Origin: Anaerolineae bacterium
Lineage (GTDB): Bacteria > Chloroflexota > Anaerolineae > SpSt-313
Assembly: GCA_023511475.1 (NCBI GenBank)
Contig: JAIMBM010000238.1
Coordinates: forward strand, 1-5,633
Direction: 5' to 3'
DNA: 5,633 nt
Positions 1 through 5,628 of the stretch are shown here, in pieces (within the stretch, counting starts at the first letter, position 1; each line of letters opens with the position of its first letter). Under the pieces are notes generated by a model, which saw only the letters and a program-made list of their open reading frames with translations, was not told where the DNA came from and did not search any database. Position numbers and translations under genes: made by a program.

Positions 1-6
1 CCCATC

Positions 7-40
7 CGAGGGCCGGGCAGCCTCGGCCGCCCGGCCCTCG
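7..40 (-). terminator. GC-rich hairpin after ppdK, possible terminator
   Basis: Positions 7-18 (CGAGGGCCGGGC) and 29-40 (GCCCGGCCCTCG) are exact reverse complements, giving a 12-bp stem with a 10-nt loop. The hairpin begins 14 nt past the ppdK stop codon on the minus strand. No T-run follows it on that strand before the window edge (the next bases read GATGGG), so it is not a textbook intrinsic terminator. It could be a U-less terminator, an mRNA 3'-end stabiliser, or a bidirectional element shared with a gene outside the window. Confidence 0.55.
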
Positions 41-54
41 CGTCTCAGCCGGAC

Positions 55-2754
55 TTAGCGGTCCCTCTGAGTCTCGCCCAGGGCCGCCTGTGCCGCCGCT
101 AGCCGCGCCACCGGCACCCGATACGGCGAAGCCGAGACATAGTTCAGGCCGATGCTATGGCAGAAGTGGATAGACGATGGATCGCCGCCGTGCTCGCCGC
201 AGATGCCAACCTCGAGGTCGGGACGCGTCTTGCGGCCAAGCTCGACCGCCATCTTCATCAGCTTGCCGACCCCGCCCCGGTCCAACACCTGGAACGGGTT
301 GTCGGGCAGGATCTTCCACTCCACGTACTTGAGCAGGAACTTGCCCTCGGCATCGTCGCGGGAGATGCCAAAGGTCATCTGCGTCAGGTCGTTGGTACCG
401 AAGGAGAAGAACTGGGCATCCTGGGCGATCTCGTCGGCGGTCAGCGCTGCCCGCGGGACCTCGATCATCGTCCCGAACTTGTAGCTGATCTGCACGCCGC
501 GCTCGGCCATGACCTGCCTGGCGACCGGCTCGAGCTGCTCGCGCTGCCTGCGCAGCTCGTTGATATGCCCGACCAGCGGGATCATGACCTCCGGATAGAC
601 CTTGACGCCCTCAGCAGCGACGTTGCAGGCCGCCTCAAAGATGGCCCTGACCTGCATCACCGTGATCTGCGGGAAGAGGATGCCGAGCCGGCAGCCCCGC
701 AGGCCGAGCATTGGGTTCGCCTCGCGCATGGCGGCCACGCTGCCCAGCAGGTTCTCCTTCTGCCGGATGGCCTCTTCCTTCTCCGCCCTCTCCTCGGCCG
801 TCTTGGCGGCGCTCATCTCAACCCTGAGGTCCGCGATCTCTTGCACCAGCTCGTCATAGCTCGGCAGGAACTCGTGCAGCGGCGGGTCGATCAGCCGGAT
901 GATGACAGGCAGCCCGTCCATCTCCCGGAAGAGCCCCTCAAAGTCGCCACGCTGGATCGGGAGCAGCTCGTCGAGGGCCTGCTGCCGCTCCTCGTCCGTC
1001 TCGGCAAGGATCATCCGCTGCACGATGGGGAGGCGGTCCTCCTCAAAGAACATGTGCTCGGTACGCGCGAGGCCGATGCCCTGCGCACCCATCTCCCGGG
1101 CCACCTTGGCATCCCGCGGATAGTCAGCGTTAGCCCATACCTGCAGACGGCGGAACTCGTCGGCCCAGGAGAGCAGCTCCTGTAGCTGCACTTCCTTCTT
1201 GAACTCGGGCACGACCGTCTTGATCGGCCCGCGGAAGATCTCGCCCGTCGTCCCATCGATAGAGATCAGGTCCCCCTCACGGACGACGACGCCGTTGGCA
1301 GTGAACTGCTTGACGCCAACGCGGATGGCCTCCGCGCCCGCGACGCAGGGCTTGCCAAGGCCACGTGCCACGACCGCTGCGTGCGACGTGGCGCCGCCAT
1401 GCTGCGTGAGGATACCCCGCGCCTCAAGCATGCCGTGCACGTCGTCGGGAGAGGTCTCGGGCCGAACCAGGATGACCGCCTTGCCCTCCCGGCCAAGGGC
1501 CTGAGCAGTGTCCGCATCGAACACGGCCATGCCGCTTGCCGCACCCGGCGAGGCGTTGAGGCCCCGGCCGAGGAGCGCCCCTTCGTCCGCCGCCCGCTGC
1601 TTGTCCCGCTCATCGAACCGCGGCAGAAGGAGCTGGTACACCTGAGCCGGCTCGACCCGCTGCACGGCCTCTTCCTTGGTGATCAGCCCCTCGTGGACCA
1701 TGTCTACGGCAATCTTGACCGCCGCTGCGGCGGTACGCTGGCCCCGACGGGTCTGCAGCATCCAGAGCTTGCCCCGCTCGACGGTGAACTCGAGGTCCTG
1801 CATCTCGCGGTAGTGCCGCTCCAGCCGCTGGGCAATCTCCTCGAACTGCTTGTAGACCTCCGGCATCTCCTGCGCGAGCTGCGCAATCCGCTTGGGCGTA
1901 CGGATACCGGCAACCACATCCTCGCCCTGGGCGTTGGGCAGATACTCGCCGTAGAGGACCTTCTCGCCCGTGCTCGGGTCGCGGGTGAAAGCGACGCCGG
2001 TGCCCGAGTCGTAGCCCATGTTGCCAAAGACCATGGTCATGATGTTGACTGCGGTGCACAGGTCGTGAGGGATCTTGTGAAAGTTGCGATAGTCAACGGC
2101 GCGCTTGCCCATCCAGGAGTCGAACACCGCGGCAACGGCGGCGCGCAGCTGCTCATAGGGGTCCTCGGGGAAGGGCTCACCCAGCTCCCGCTGATAGAGC
2201 GCCTTAAAGTCCGCCACGATCTGCTTGAGCATGTCGGCAGTCAGGTCGGTGTCCTGCTTCCCCTCGGTCTTTTCCTTGTAGGACCTCAGGATCTCCTCGA
2301 ACTTTTCGCCATCGATGCCCTTGACGATGCGGCCAAACATGGCGACAAAGCGCCGGTAGGCATCATAGGCAAAGCGCTCGTTGTTCGTCAGCCGGGCAAG
2401 GCCCTCGACCGTGCGGTCGTTGAGGCCGAGGTTCAGGACGGTGTCCATCATGCCCGGCATGCTGAACTTGGCGCCCGAGCGCACCGAGACGAGCAGTGGG
2501 TTCGCCGGGTCACCGAATCGCTTGCCCGTCTCTCGCTCGACCTCCCGTAGGGCCTCGAGAGTCTGATCCCACATGCCCTCCGGGAAGCGCTTGTTGTTGG
2601 CAAAGTAGGCGTTGCACGCCTGCGTCGTGATGGTGAAGCCGGGCGGCACGGGGAGACCTGCACGGACCATCTCCGCCAGGCCAGCACCCTTGCCTCCCAG
2701 CAGGTCACGCATCTCCGCGTTGCCCTCTCGGAAGAGGTAGACCCATTTCGTCAT
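55..2754 (-). CDS. ppdK: pyruvate, phosphate dikinase
   Basis: Cytoplasmic enzyme interconverting pyruvate + ATP + Pi and PEP + AMP + PPi, in glycolysis or gluconeogenesis depending on the cell. The 899-residue length is normal to slightly long for the family. Domains in order: N-terminal ATP-grasp nucleotide domain (~1-340; GGKGAGLAEM near 20-29, SVRSGA with Arg92, Glu322, Gln334 and Arg336 in the LEFTVE...LQTR stretch); swivelling phosphohistidine domain (~395-510; GGATSHAAVVARG with catalytic His458); C-terminal PEP/pyruvate barrel (~520-899; Arg564 in ARTEHMFF, Arg620 in IIRLIDPP, Glu765 in IEVPR, Asn788-Asp789 in GTNDLTQ, catalytic Cys852 in GICGEHGG). All key residues match those I recall from the Clostridium symbiosum enzyme. 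A charged helical segment around 636-672 is ~17 residues longer than in that enzyme. The start at 2754 is preferred over an in-frame ATG at 2805 because AGGAGG lies 10 nt before it and the 2805 ATG sits almost on the predicted transcription start. The gene looks intact. Confidence 0.97.
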   Translation of the reverse strand: MTKWVYLFREGNAEMRDLLGGKGAGLAEMVRAGLPVPPGFTITTQACNAYFANNKRFPEGMWDQTLEALREVERETGKRFGDPANPLLVSVRSGAKFSMPGMMDTVLNLGLNDRTVEGLARLTNNERFAYDAYRRFVAMFGRIVKGIDGEKFEEILRSYKEKTEGKQDTDLTADMLKQIVADFKALYQRELGEPFPEDPYEQLRAAVAAVFDSWMGKRAVDYRNFHKIPHDLCTAVNIMTMVFGNMGYDSGTGVAFTRDPSTGEKVLYGEYLPNAQGEDVVAGIRTPKRIAQLAQEMPEVYKQFEEIAQRLERHYREMQDLEFTVERGKLWMLQTRRGQRTAAAAVKIAVDMVHEGLITKEEAVQRVEPAQVYQLLLPRFDERDKQRAADEGALLGRGLNASPGAASGMAVFDADTAQALGREGKAVILVRPETSPDDVHGMLEARGILTQHGGATSHAAVVARGLGKPCVAGAEAIRVGVKQFTANGVVVREGDLISIDGTTGEIFRGPIKTVVPEFKKEVQLQELLSWADEFRRLQVWANADYPRDAKVAREMGAQGIGLARTEHMFFEEDRLPIVQRMILAETDEERQQALDELLPIQRGDFEGLFREMDGLPVIIRLIDPPLHEFLPSYDELVQEIADLRVEMSAAKTAEERAEKEEAIRQKENLLGSVAAMREANPMLGLRGCRLGILFPQITVMQVRAIFEAACNVAAEGVKVYPEVMIPLVGHINELRRQREQLEPVARQVMAERGVQISYKFGTMIEVPRAALTADEIAQDAQFFSFGTNDLTQMTFGISRDDAEGKFLLKYVEWKILPDNPFQVLDRGGVGKLMKMAVELGRKTRPDLEVGICGEHGGDPSSIHFCHSIGLNYVSASPYRVPVARLAAAQAALGETQRDR

Positions 2755-2764
2755 CGTATGCCAT

Positions 2765-2770
2765 CCTCCT
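2765..2770 (-). promoter_or_regulatory. ribosome binding site of ppdK
   Basis: On the minus strand this reads AGGAGG, a perfect Shine-Dalgarno core, 10 nt before the ATG at 2754. It decides the start: the upstream in-frame ATG (2805) has no comparable site and would add 17 residues (MTGRAHTHQ...) that are not part of the dikinase fold. Confidence 0.85.
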
Positions 2771-2816
2771 CGGCTGCTTTGATGAGTGTGTGCCCTGCCA
2801 GTCATCTGACGCGCGG

Positions 2817-2845
2817 ATTATAAGCGCAACGCCACGCTTTGACAA
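2817..2845 (-). promoter_or_regulatory. sigma-70-type promoter of ppdK
   Basis: Reading the minus strand, TTGTCA (2845-2840) is followed by a 17-bp spacer and a perfect TATAAT (2822-2817). Transcription would start near 2810, leaving a ~55-nt leader before the ATG at 2754. The match is striking because the surrounding DNA is GC-rich. No start site has been measured, so the call rests on sequence alone. Confidence 0.8.
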
Positions 2846-2849
2846 GCGT
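2834..2849. promoter_or_regulatory. inverted repeat over the ppdK -35 box, candidate operator
   Basis: ACGCTT (2834-2839) and AAGCGT (2844-2849) are perfect inverted 6-bp arms with a 4-bp centre (TGAC). The repeat covers the whole ppdK -35 hexamer (2840-2845), where a bound repressor would block polymerase. This is a position-based inference: arms of this size can occur by chance, and no matching regulator is in the window. Confidence 0.4.
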
Positions 2850-2875
2850 ACGGACGCCAAACGGACACTGGGCGT

Positions 2876-2904
2876 TTGACCTCTGCCCCATCTCGGACTA
2901 GAAT
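2876..2904 (+). promoter_or_regulatory. sigma-70-type promoter of the permease operon
   Basis: TTGACC (2876-2881), a 17-bp spacer, then TAGAAT (2899-2904). Each hexamer is one base off consensus. Transcription would start near 2911, about 95 nt before the permease ATG. Its -35 box lies 30 bp from that of the divergent ppdK promoter, so the two could influence each other, but each has its own elements. Confidence 0.75.
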
Positions 2905-2905
2905 A

Positions 2906-2923
2906 TATGCAATGATATGCATA
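2906..2923. promoter_or_regulatory. AT-rich palindrome at the permease transcription start, candidate operator
   Basis: TATGCA-ATGATA-TGCATA is a perfect 6-6-6 inverted repeat starting 1 bp after the -10 box and covering the predicted start point. It can also be read as two ATATGCA direct repeats (2905 and 2915) one helical turn apart. It is an AT island in GC-rich DNA. A repressor here would block the permease promoter. Two arms around a 6-bp centre resemble the general layout of ArsR/SmtB metal-sensor operators, but that family assignment is inference and no such regulator gene is present in the window. Confidence 0.6.
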
Positions 2924-2930
2924 GGCTAAT

Positions 2931-2994
2931 GCCTCCCCGGGCCCGCCGCGGGAGGCTCAACCGCGCAGGATGCCTGCGCGGTAACGGCGGAGGT
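2931..2994 (+). promoter_or_regulatory. structured leader of the permease mRNA with two hairpins and the ribosome binding site
   Basis: Hairpin 1 pairs GCCTCCC (2931-2937) with GGGAGGC (2950-2956). Hairpin 2 pairs CCGCGCAGG (2961-2969) with CCTGCGCGG (2973-2981), a perfect 9-bp stem with a 3-nt ATG loop. The ribosome binding site GGAGGT (2989-2994) follows, 11 nt before the ATG at 3006. The 5' arm of hairpin 1 (GCCTCC) could instead pair with GGAGGT, with one G-U pair, so the leader could form exclusive structures. I do not recognise a known riboswitch class, and there is no U-run making either hairpin a clear attenuator. Confidence 0.5.
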
Positions 2995-3005
2995 CATAGG
3001 TCCCG

Positions 3006-4475
3006 ATGAGTGCTATCGCGTTCGTTACCCGCTTGCTCCAATCCGGCCTTGGCAACCTGGCGGCGTATCTTGCCGCCCACGTCCTGCTCTGCCTGGTCCC
3101 AGCCTTCTTCATCGCCGGCGCCCTGACCGCCCTGGTTCCCAAGGAGTCGGTCACGCGGTTCCTGGGCCGCAACGCGCCCAAGTACGTCTCCTACCCCGCC
3201 GCCGCACTGGCGGGAAGCGTCCTTGCCGTCTGTTCCTGCACGATCGTTCCGCTCTTTGCTGGCATCCACAAGAAGGGTGCCGGGCTCGGACCCGCCATCA
3301 CCTTCCTCTTCTTTGCGCCGGCGGCCAACATCCTCGCCCTCGCCTACACGGGCGTTCTGATCGGGGGCGATATCGCCGTGGCGCGCATCCTGCTTTCGCT
3401 TGCCTTCGGCATCGGCATCGGCATGGTCATGGCCCTGGTCTTCAGCCGGTCCGACGCAGCCCATGATCAGGAGACGAACGGCGCCTTTGCCGCCGGCGAG
3501 CGGATGCAACCGCGGACCTGGGCCCTGCTTCTGCTACTCGTCGCCCTCCTCATCTCCGGCACCCTCAAGGTGGGGCTCCTGACCAACGACTATGCCCACA
3601 TCACTCTCCCGGTAGCCGGGATGGACCGCTTCCAGGACGCGCTCTACCGCCTCGTCCCGTTCGATCCGGCCAAGGGGGAAGAGGGCGTGACGGCGCAGGG
3701 CGCAATCCTGATCGGCCTGCTGGCCCTCGTTGGCGTCACCGCCTGGCGCGGCCTCGGCAAGATCGATGAGGGCTACAACCGCTGGACGGGCCTTGCCCTC
3801 GGGCTGATCGCCCTGACGATGGTCGTGGCTGCGACCCGCATGGTGCCGCACTCCGGCGGGCTGGACGTGTTCCTCACCGGCCGCCTGTTCGGCGTCCTGG
3901 CGATGATGGCCGGCGTGTACTATGTGGCGCGTCGCCACTTTGAGCCGTACGAGGTTCAGGAGTGGCTCTGGGAGACCTGGCGCTTCGTGCGGCAGATCTT
4001 CCCGCTCCTGGTCGTTGGCGTGTTTGCCGTCGGCGTGATCCGCCGGCTCATCCGCCCGGAGTGGATCGGGGCGCTCGCCGGCCGCAACACGGTCTTCGGC
4101 AACCTGGCGGGGGTCATCTTTGGCGTGTTCCTCTACTTCCCGACGCTGGTCGAGGTCCCCATCGCCAAGATGTTCCTGAGCCTGGGGATGCACCGGGGGC
4201 CGCTCGTGGCCTACCTGATGGCCGACCCCGAGCTCAGCCTGCAGAGCATCCTCATGATCGCCGCCATCATCGGCCGCCGGAAGGCCTGGGCCTATGCCGG
4301 GCTCGTGGCTTTGTTCAGCACCCTCTCCGGCCTGATCTACGGGGCTTGGGTCGACGGTGCGAGACTCTGGCTGCTTGCGGTGTACCTGGTAGCGAGCCTC
4401 TCCATCCTGGCAGGCGGGCTCTACCTGGTCGACCGGCGCAACCGGCGGCTCGCGGCGCTTGCCGAGGGCCGATAG
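3006..4475 (+). CDS. DUF318/ArsP_1-type permease, long form
   Basis: Polytopic inner-membrane protein of 489 residues with about 12-13 hydrophobic segments by eye (near 20-42, 62-85, 94-116, 117-146, 171-191, 231-247, 262-281, 290-306, 327-347, 362-388, 397-422, 426-447, 452-474). The family signature is in the first half: AVCSCTIVPLFAG around 74-86 followed by GAGLGPAITFLFFAPAANI around 91-109. A second, diverged copy lies at ~376-415 (YFPTLVEVP, then GMHRGPLVAYLMADPELSL) and lacks the cysteines. Short ArsP proteins of ~300-350 residues export trivalent organoarsenicals. This one carries extra central helices and belongs to a longer group whose substrate I do not know. The CSC motif (Cys76, Cys78) suggests a thiol-reactive metal, metalloid or sulfur substrate, which is inference. 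It is the first gene of an apparent three-gene operon, with only 16 bp to the next start. The start is set by GGAGGT 11 nt upstream. Confidence 0.88.
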   Translation: MSAIAFVTRLLQSGLGNLAAYLAAHVLLCLVPAFFIAGALTALVPKESVTRFLGRNAPKYVSYPAAALAGSVLAVCSCTIVPLFAGIHKKGAGLGPAITFLFFAPAANILALAYTGVLIGGDIAVARILLSLAFGIGIGMVMALVFSRSDAAHDQETNGAFAAGERMQPRTWALLLLLVALLISGTLKVGLLTNDYAHITLPVAGMDRFQDALYRLVPFDPAKGEEGVTAQGAILIGLLALVGVTAWRGLGKIDEGYNRWTGLALGLIALTMVVAATRMVPHSGGLDVFLTGRLFGVLAMMAGVYYVARRHFEPYEVQEWLWETWRFVRQIFPLLVVGVFAVGVIRRLIRPEWIGALAGRNTVFGNLAGVIFGVFLYFPTLVEVPIAKMFLSLGMHRGPLVAYLMADPELSLQSILMIAAIIGRRKAWAYAGLVALFSTLSGLIYGAWVDGARLWLLAVYLVASLSILAGGLYLVDRRNRRLAALAEGR

Positions 4476-4491
4476 CGGAGAGGGGGAGACC

Positions 4492-4827
4492 ATGAAGGTC
4501 GCGACCGCCGTCATCCATGCCGGGGTCTGCGGTTTCGTCACGCGGGTGCGCGCTGCCAGTGATGACGACTTTGTGCGCCTGGAGATCGGGAGCAACTGCG
4601 AGAAGGTGCGCGCCTTCGCGGAGGAGCTGGCACAGGCCGGCCCGCTCAACGCCCTCGATGAGATAACCCTCGGCCACGAGAGCGTGCTTTTGACCACGGC
4701 CGCCCGGCACTGCCGCGGATGCTGCGCCGCCTGTGTCGCCGCGGACGGGGCCTTCAAGGCCATGCAGGTGGCTGCCGGGCTTGCCCTTCCCGCACCGGTG
4801 CGGATCGAGCTCACGGCCGAGGGTTGA
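4492..4827 (+). CDS. small Cys-rich CGF-motif protein of unknown function
   Basis: A 111-residue soluble protein with no signal peptide or membrane segment. It has HAGVCGF near the N-terminus (Cys13), SNC (Cys36), and a dense cluster CRGCCAAC at 74-81 (Cys74, 77, 78, 81), then AFKAMQVAAGLALP, where the C-terminal domain ends. From memory this layout (CGF, a single Cys at ~35, a Cys cluster, then a GLALP segment) resembles a small uncharacterised family, probably DUF6951, known from anaerobes; I could not check this. The cysteines could bind a metal ion or Fe-S cluster, or carry a substrate. It begins 16 bp after the permease stop; purine-rich GGAGAGGGGGAG at 4477-4488 serves as ribosome binding site and supports this ATG over one at 4459 that overlaps the permease. 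Tight coupling suggests it acts with the permease. Confidence 0.8.
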   Translation: MKVATAVIHAGVCGFVTRVRAASDDDFVRLEIGSNCEKVRAFAEELAQAGPLNALDEITLGHESVLLTTAARHCRGCCAACVAADGAFKAMQVAAGLALPAPVRIELTAEG

Positions 4828-4942
4828 GGGTACGTGGGGAGCATCGCGCCTCGCGCCGACATGGCTGCAGCGGCAAGCACTGCGGCGCGGCTTGCCGGGC
4901 AGCTTATGTCATGACGGCAACGCCGCGACTGGAGCTCGATCT
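4828..4942 (+). other. 115-bp spacer between the Cys-rich and Fe-S genes, with a hairpin
   Basis: This gap is unusually long inside an otherwise tight operon. It holds a two-part hairpin at 4864-4903: inner arms CGGCAAGC (4871-4878) and GCTTGCCG (4890-4897) are perfect, with an 11-nt loop, and outer arms GCTGC (4864-4868) and GCAGC (4899-4903) extend it across a small internal loop. No U-run follows and no promoter is evident, so it may be an RNA-processing or stability element that sets different levels of the flanking proteins. A 17-codon reading frame at 4861-4914 lies over it but has no convincing ribosome binding site. Confidence 0.45.
4931..4934 (+). promoter_or_regulatory. ribosome binding site of the Fe-S protein gene
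   Basis: GGAG lies 8 nt before the ATG at 4943, good spacing. It picks this start over the far-upstream ATG at 4733, which would overlap the Cys-rich gene and add 70 residues of arginine- and proline-rich, out-of-frame-looking sequence. An in-frame TTG at 4892 has no such site. Confidence 0.7.
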
Positions 4943-5473
4943 ATGGTCCCTGCCGACCTGCTCGTGGAGAGCATCCGGATCACCCAGGTGATGGACTGCC
5001 TCGCTGACCCGGAGCGGATCCGCGTCGTGGCCGTGCCCTCGACGGACATCGGCCCGGCGCTGCCCTACCTGGCCTCCCTCCTCCCCCAGGCCGGCTACAA
5101 CCACGAGGCCGGCATTCTGACGCTCGTACACCATGGCCGGCTGCTCACCGTGTACCCCCAGCTGATCACCCTGGCCAAGGCTCTGGACGAGCAGGACGCC
5201 GAGGATGTGCTCGAGTGGCTGCGGCAGAAGATCAACCTGGCATACGCAGAGCGCGATCGCATCGCCCCATGCCCTGGCAGGCGCCGGTCACCGCGCCTGC
5301 TGGATATCTATCAGCTCCTCCCCAGGGATAACTGCCGCCGTTGCGGCCAGCAGACCTGCATGGCCCTGGCCGCCCGCCTCGCCTTCGGCGAGGCCAGCCT
5401 GGGAGACTGCCCCCGCCTCAGCGAGCCCCCCTTCGCCGAGAACCGCGCCCGCCTCGCCGAGTGGCTGGGGTAG
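4943..5473 (+). CDS. (Fe-S)-binding protein with N-terminal domain of unknown function
   Basis: A 176-residue cytoplasmic protein. Residues ~10-105 form a conserved-looking domain: IRITQVMDCLADPERIR, a two-strand stretch with GILTLVHHGRLLTVYPQLITLAKALD, and a helix with EDVLEWLRQKINLAY. Residues ~117-158 are a four-cysteine cluster domain: LLPRDNCRRCGQQTCMALAARL followed later by GDCP, that is Cys131-x2-Cys134-x4-Cys139-x16-Cys156. This is the pattern of the 4Fe-4S domain (Pfam FeS, PF04060) seen in RnfB and the corrinoid Fe-S protein of the acetyl-CoA pathway. Cys110 and Cys19 are extra. From memory, similar two-domain proteins occur in methanogens and anaerobic bacteria, but their function is unknown to me. 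Last gene of the three-gene set; electron transfer to, or metal/sulfur handling for, the permease or the Cys-rich protein is inference. Confidence 0.83.
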   Translation: MVPADLLVESIRITQVMDCLADPERIRVVAVPSTDIGPALPYLASLLPQAGYNHEAGILTLVHHGRLLTVYPQLITLAKALDEQDAEDVLEWLRQKINLAYAERDRIAPCPGRRRSPRLLDIYQLLPRDNCRRCGQQTCMALAARLAFGEASLGDCPRLSEPPFAENRARLAEWLG

Positions 5474-5487
5474 GAGGTTTCCTACCC
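5468..5487 (+). terminator. hairpin over the last stop codon, possible operon end
   Basis: GGGTAGGA (5468-5475) and TCCTACCC (5480-5487) are perfect 8-bp inverted arms with a 4-nt loop. The stem includes the TAG stop of the Fe-S gene. The run after it (TAAGATACAAGG) is not U-rich, so termination is uncertain; it may mark an mRNA 3' end or a stabilising structure. Confidence 0.45.
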
Positions 5488-5491
5488 TAAG

Positions 5492-5628
5492 ATACAAGGG
5501 GGTTTCTATTGACAGGGGCTCGAGTTTAGCCTTTTCAGGTCTTCATCCGCCACCACTGGCTCTGACGCTCCCGAGCCGGCGTGGGCGCCCCTCGGGTCGT
5601 CGCGGCCCCCACCCCGCGCCCCTTGTAT
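5492..5628. repeat. 137-bp gene-free segment bounded by 10-bp inverted repeats
   Basis: ATACAAGGGG (5492-5501) and CCCCTTGTAT (5619-5628) are exact reverse complements enclosing 117 bp without a convincing gene. The inner DNA includes a further GC hairpin and a second complementary pair (GGCTCG 5517-5522, CGAGCC 5572-5577). Possibilities are a MITE-like element, a structured RNA, or two pieces of intergenic DNA that match by chance; no target-site duplication is visible, because the window ends 5 bp past the right arm. Nothing else is recognised in 5474-5633. Confidence 0.35.
5570..5596. other. GC hairpin in the terminal gene-free segment
   Basis: Outer arms CCCGAG (5570-5575) and CTCGGG (5591-5596) and inner arms GGCG (5578-5581) and CGCC (5586-5589) form a 10-bp stem with a small asymmetric internal loop and a TGGG loop. 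No T-run follows on the plus strand within the next bases. It lies ~97 bp beyond the Fe-S gene stop and could be a second termination or processing structure, or part of an RNA or mobile element. Confidence 0.4.

Noticed and set aside
157..1185. 342-codon plus-strand open frame opposite ppdK
   Set aside because: It is antisense to the conserved C-terminal ppdK domains; the translation is Leu/Arg/His/Asp-rich without any recognisable domain, as expected for a shadow frame in GC-rich DNA.
1381..2550. 389-codon plus-strand open frame opposite ppdK
   Set aside because: It lies wholly antisense to the dikinase ATP-grasp and phosphohistidine domains and shows low-complexity composition with no motif or ribosome binding site.
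2970..2984. Tiny upstream frame ATG-CCT-GCG-CGG-TAA in the permease leader, start codon in a hairpin loop
   Set aside because: Four codons, no ribosome binding site, and the ATG is an automatic product of the hairpin loop; most likely chance.
4825..4827. TGA of the Cys-rich gene as a selenocysteine or readthrough codon
   Set aside because: The frame after it does not match the Fe-S gene frame, the domain already ends at this point, and no selenocysteine insertion structure is recognisable right after it.
3534..4880. 448-codon minus-strand open frame
   Set aside because: It is antisense to the permease and the Cys-rich gene; its His/Glu/Gln/Pro-rich translation is the complement of membrane-helix codons.
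4861..4914. 17-codon frame in the spacer before the Fe-S gene
   Set aside because: No convincing ribosome binding site, Ala-rich low-complexity product, and it coincides with a hairpin.
5509..5537. Perfect TTGACA at 5509-5514 as a new promoter
   Set aside because: No acceptable -10 box at 16-18 bp spacing (TTTTCA at best) and no gene follows within the window.
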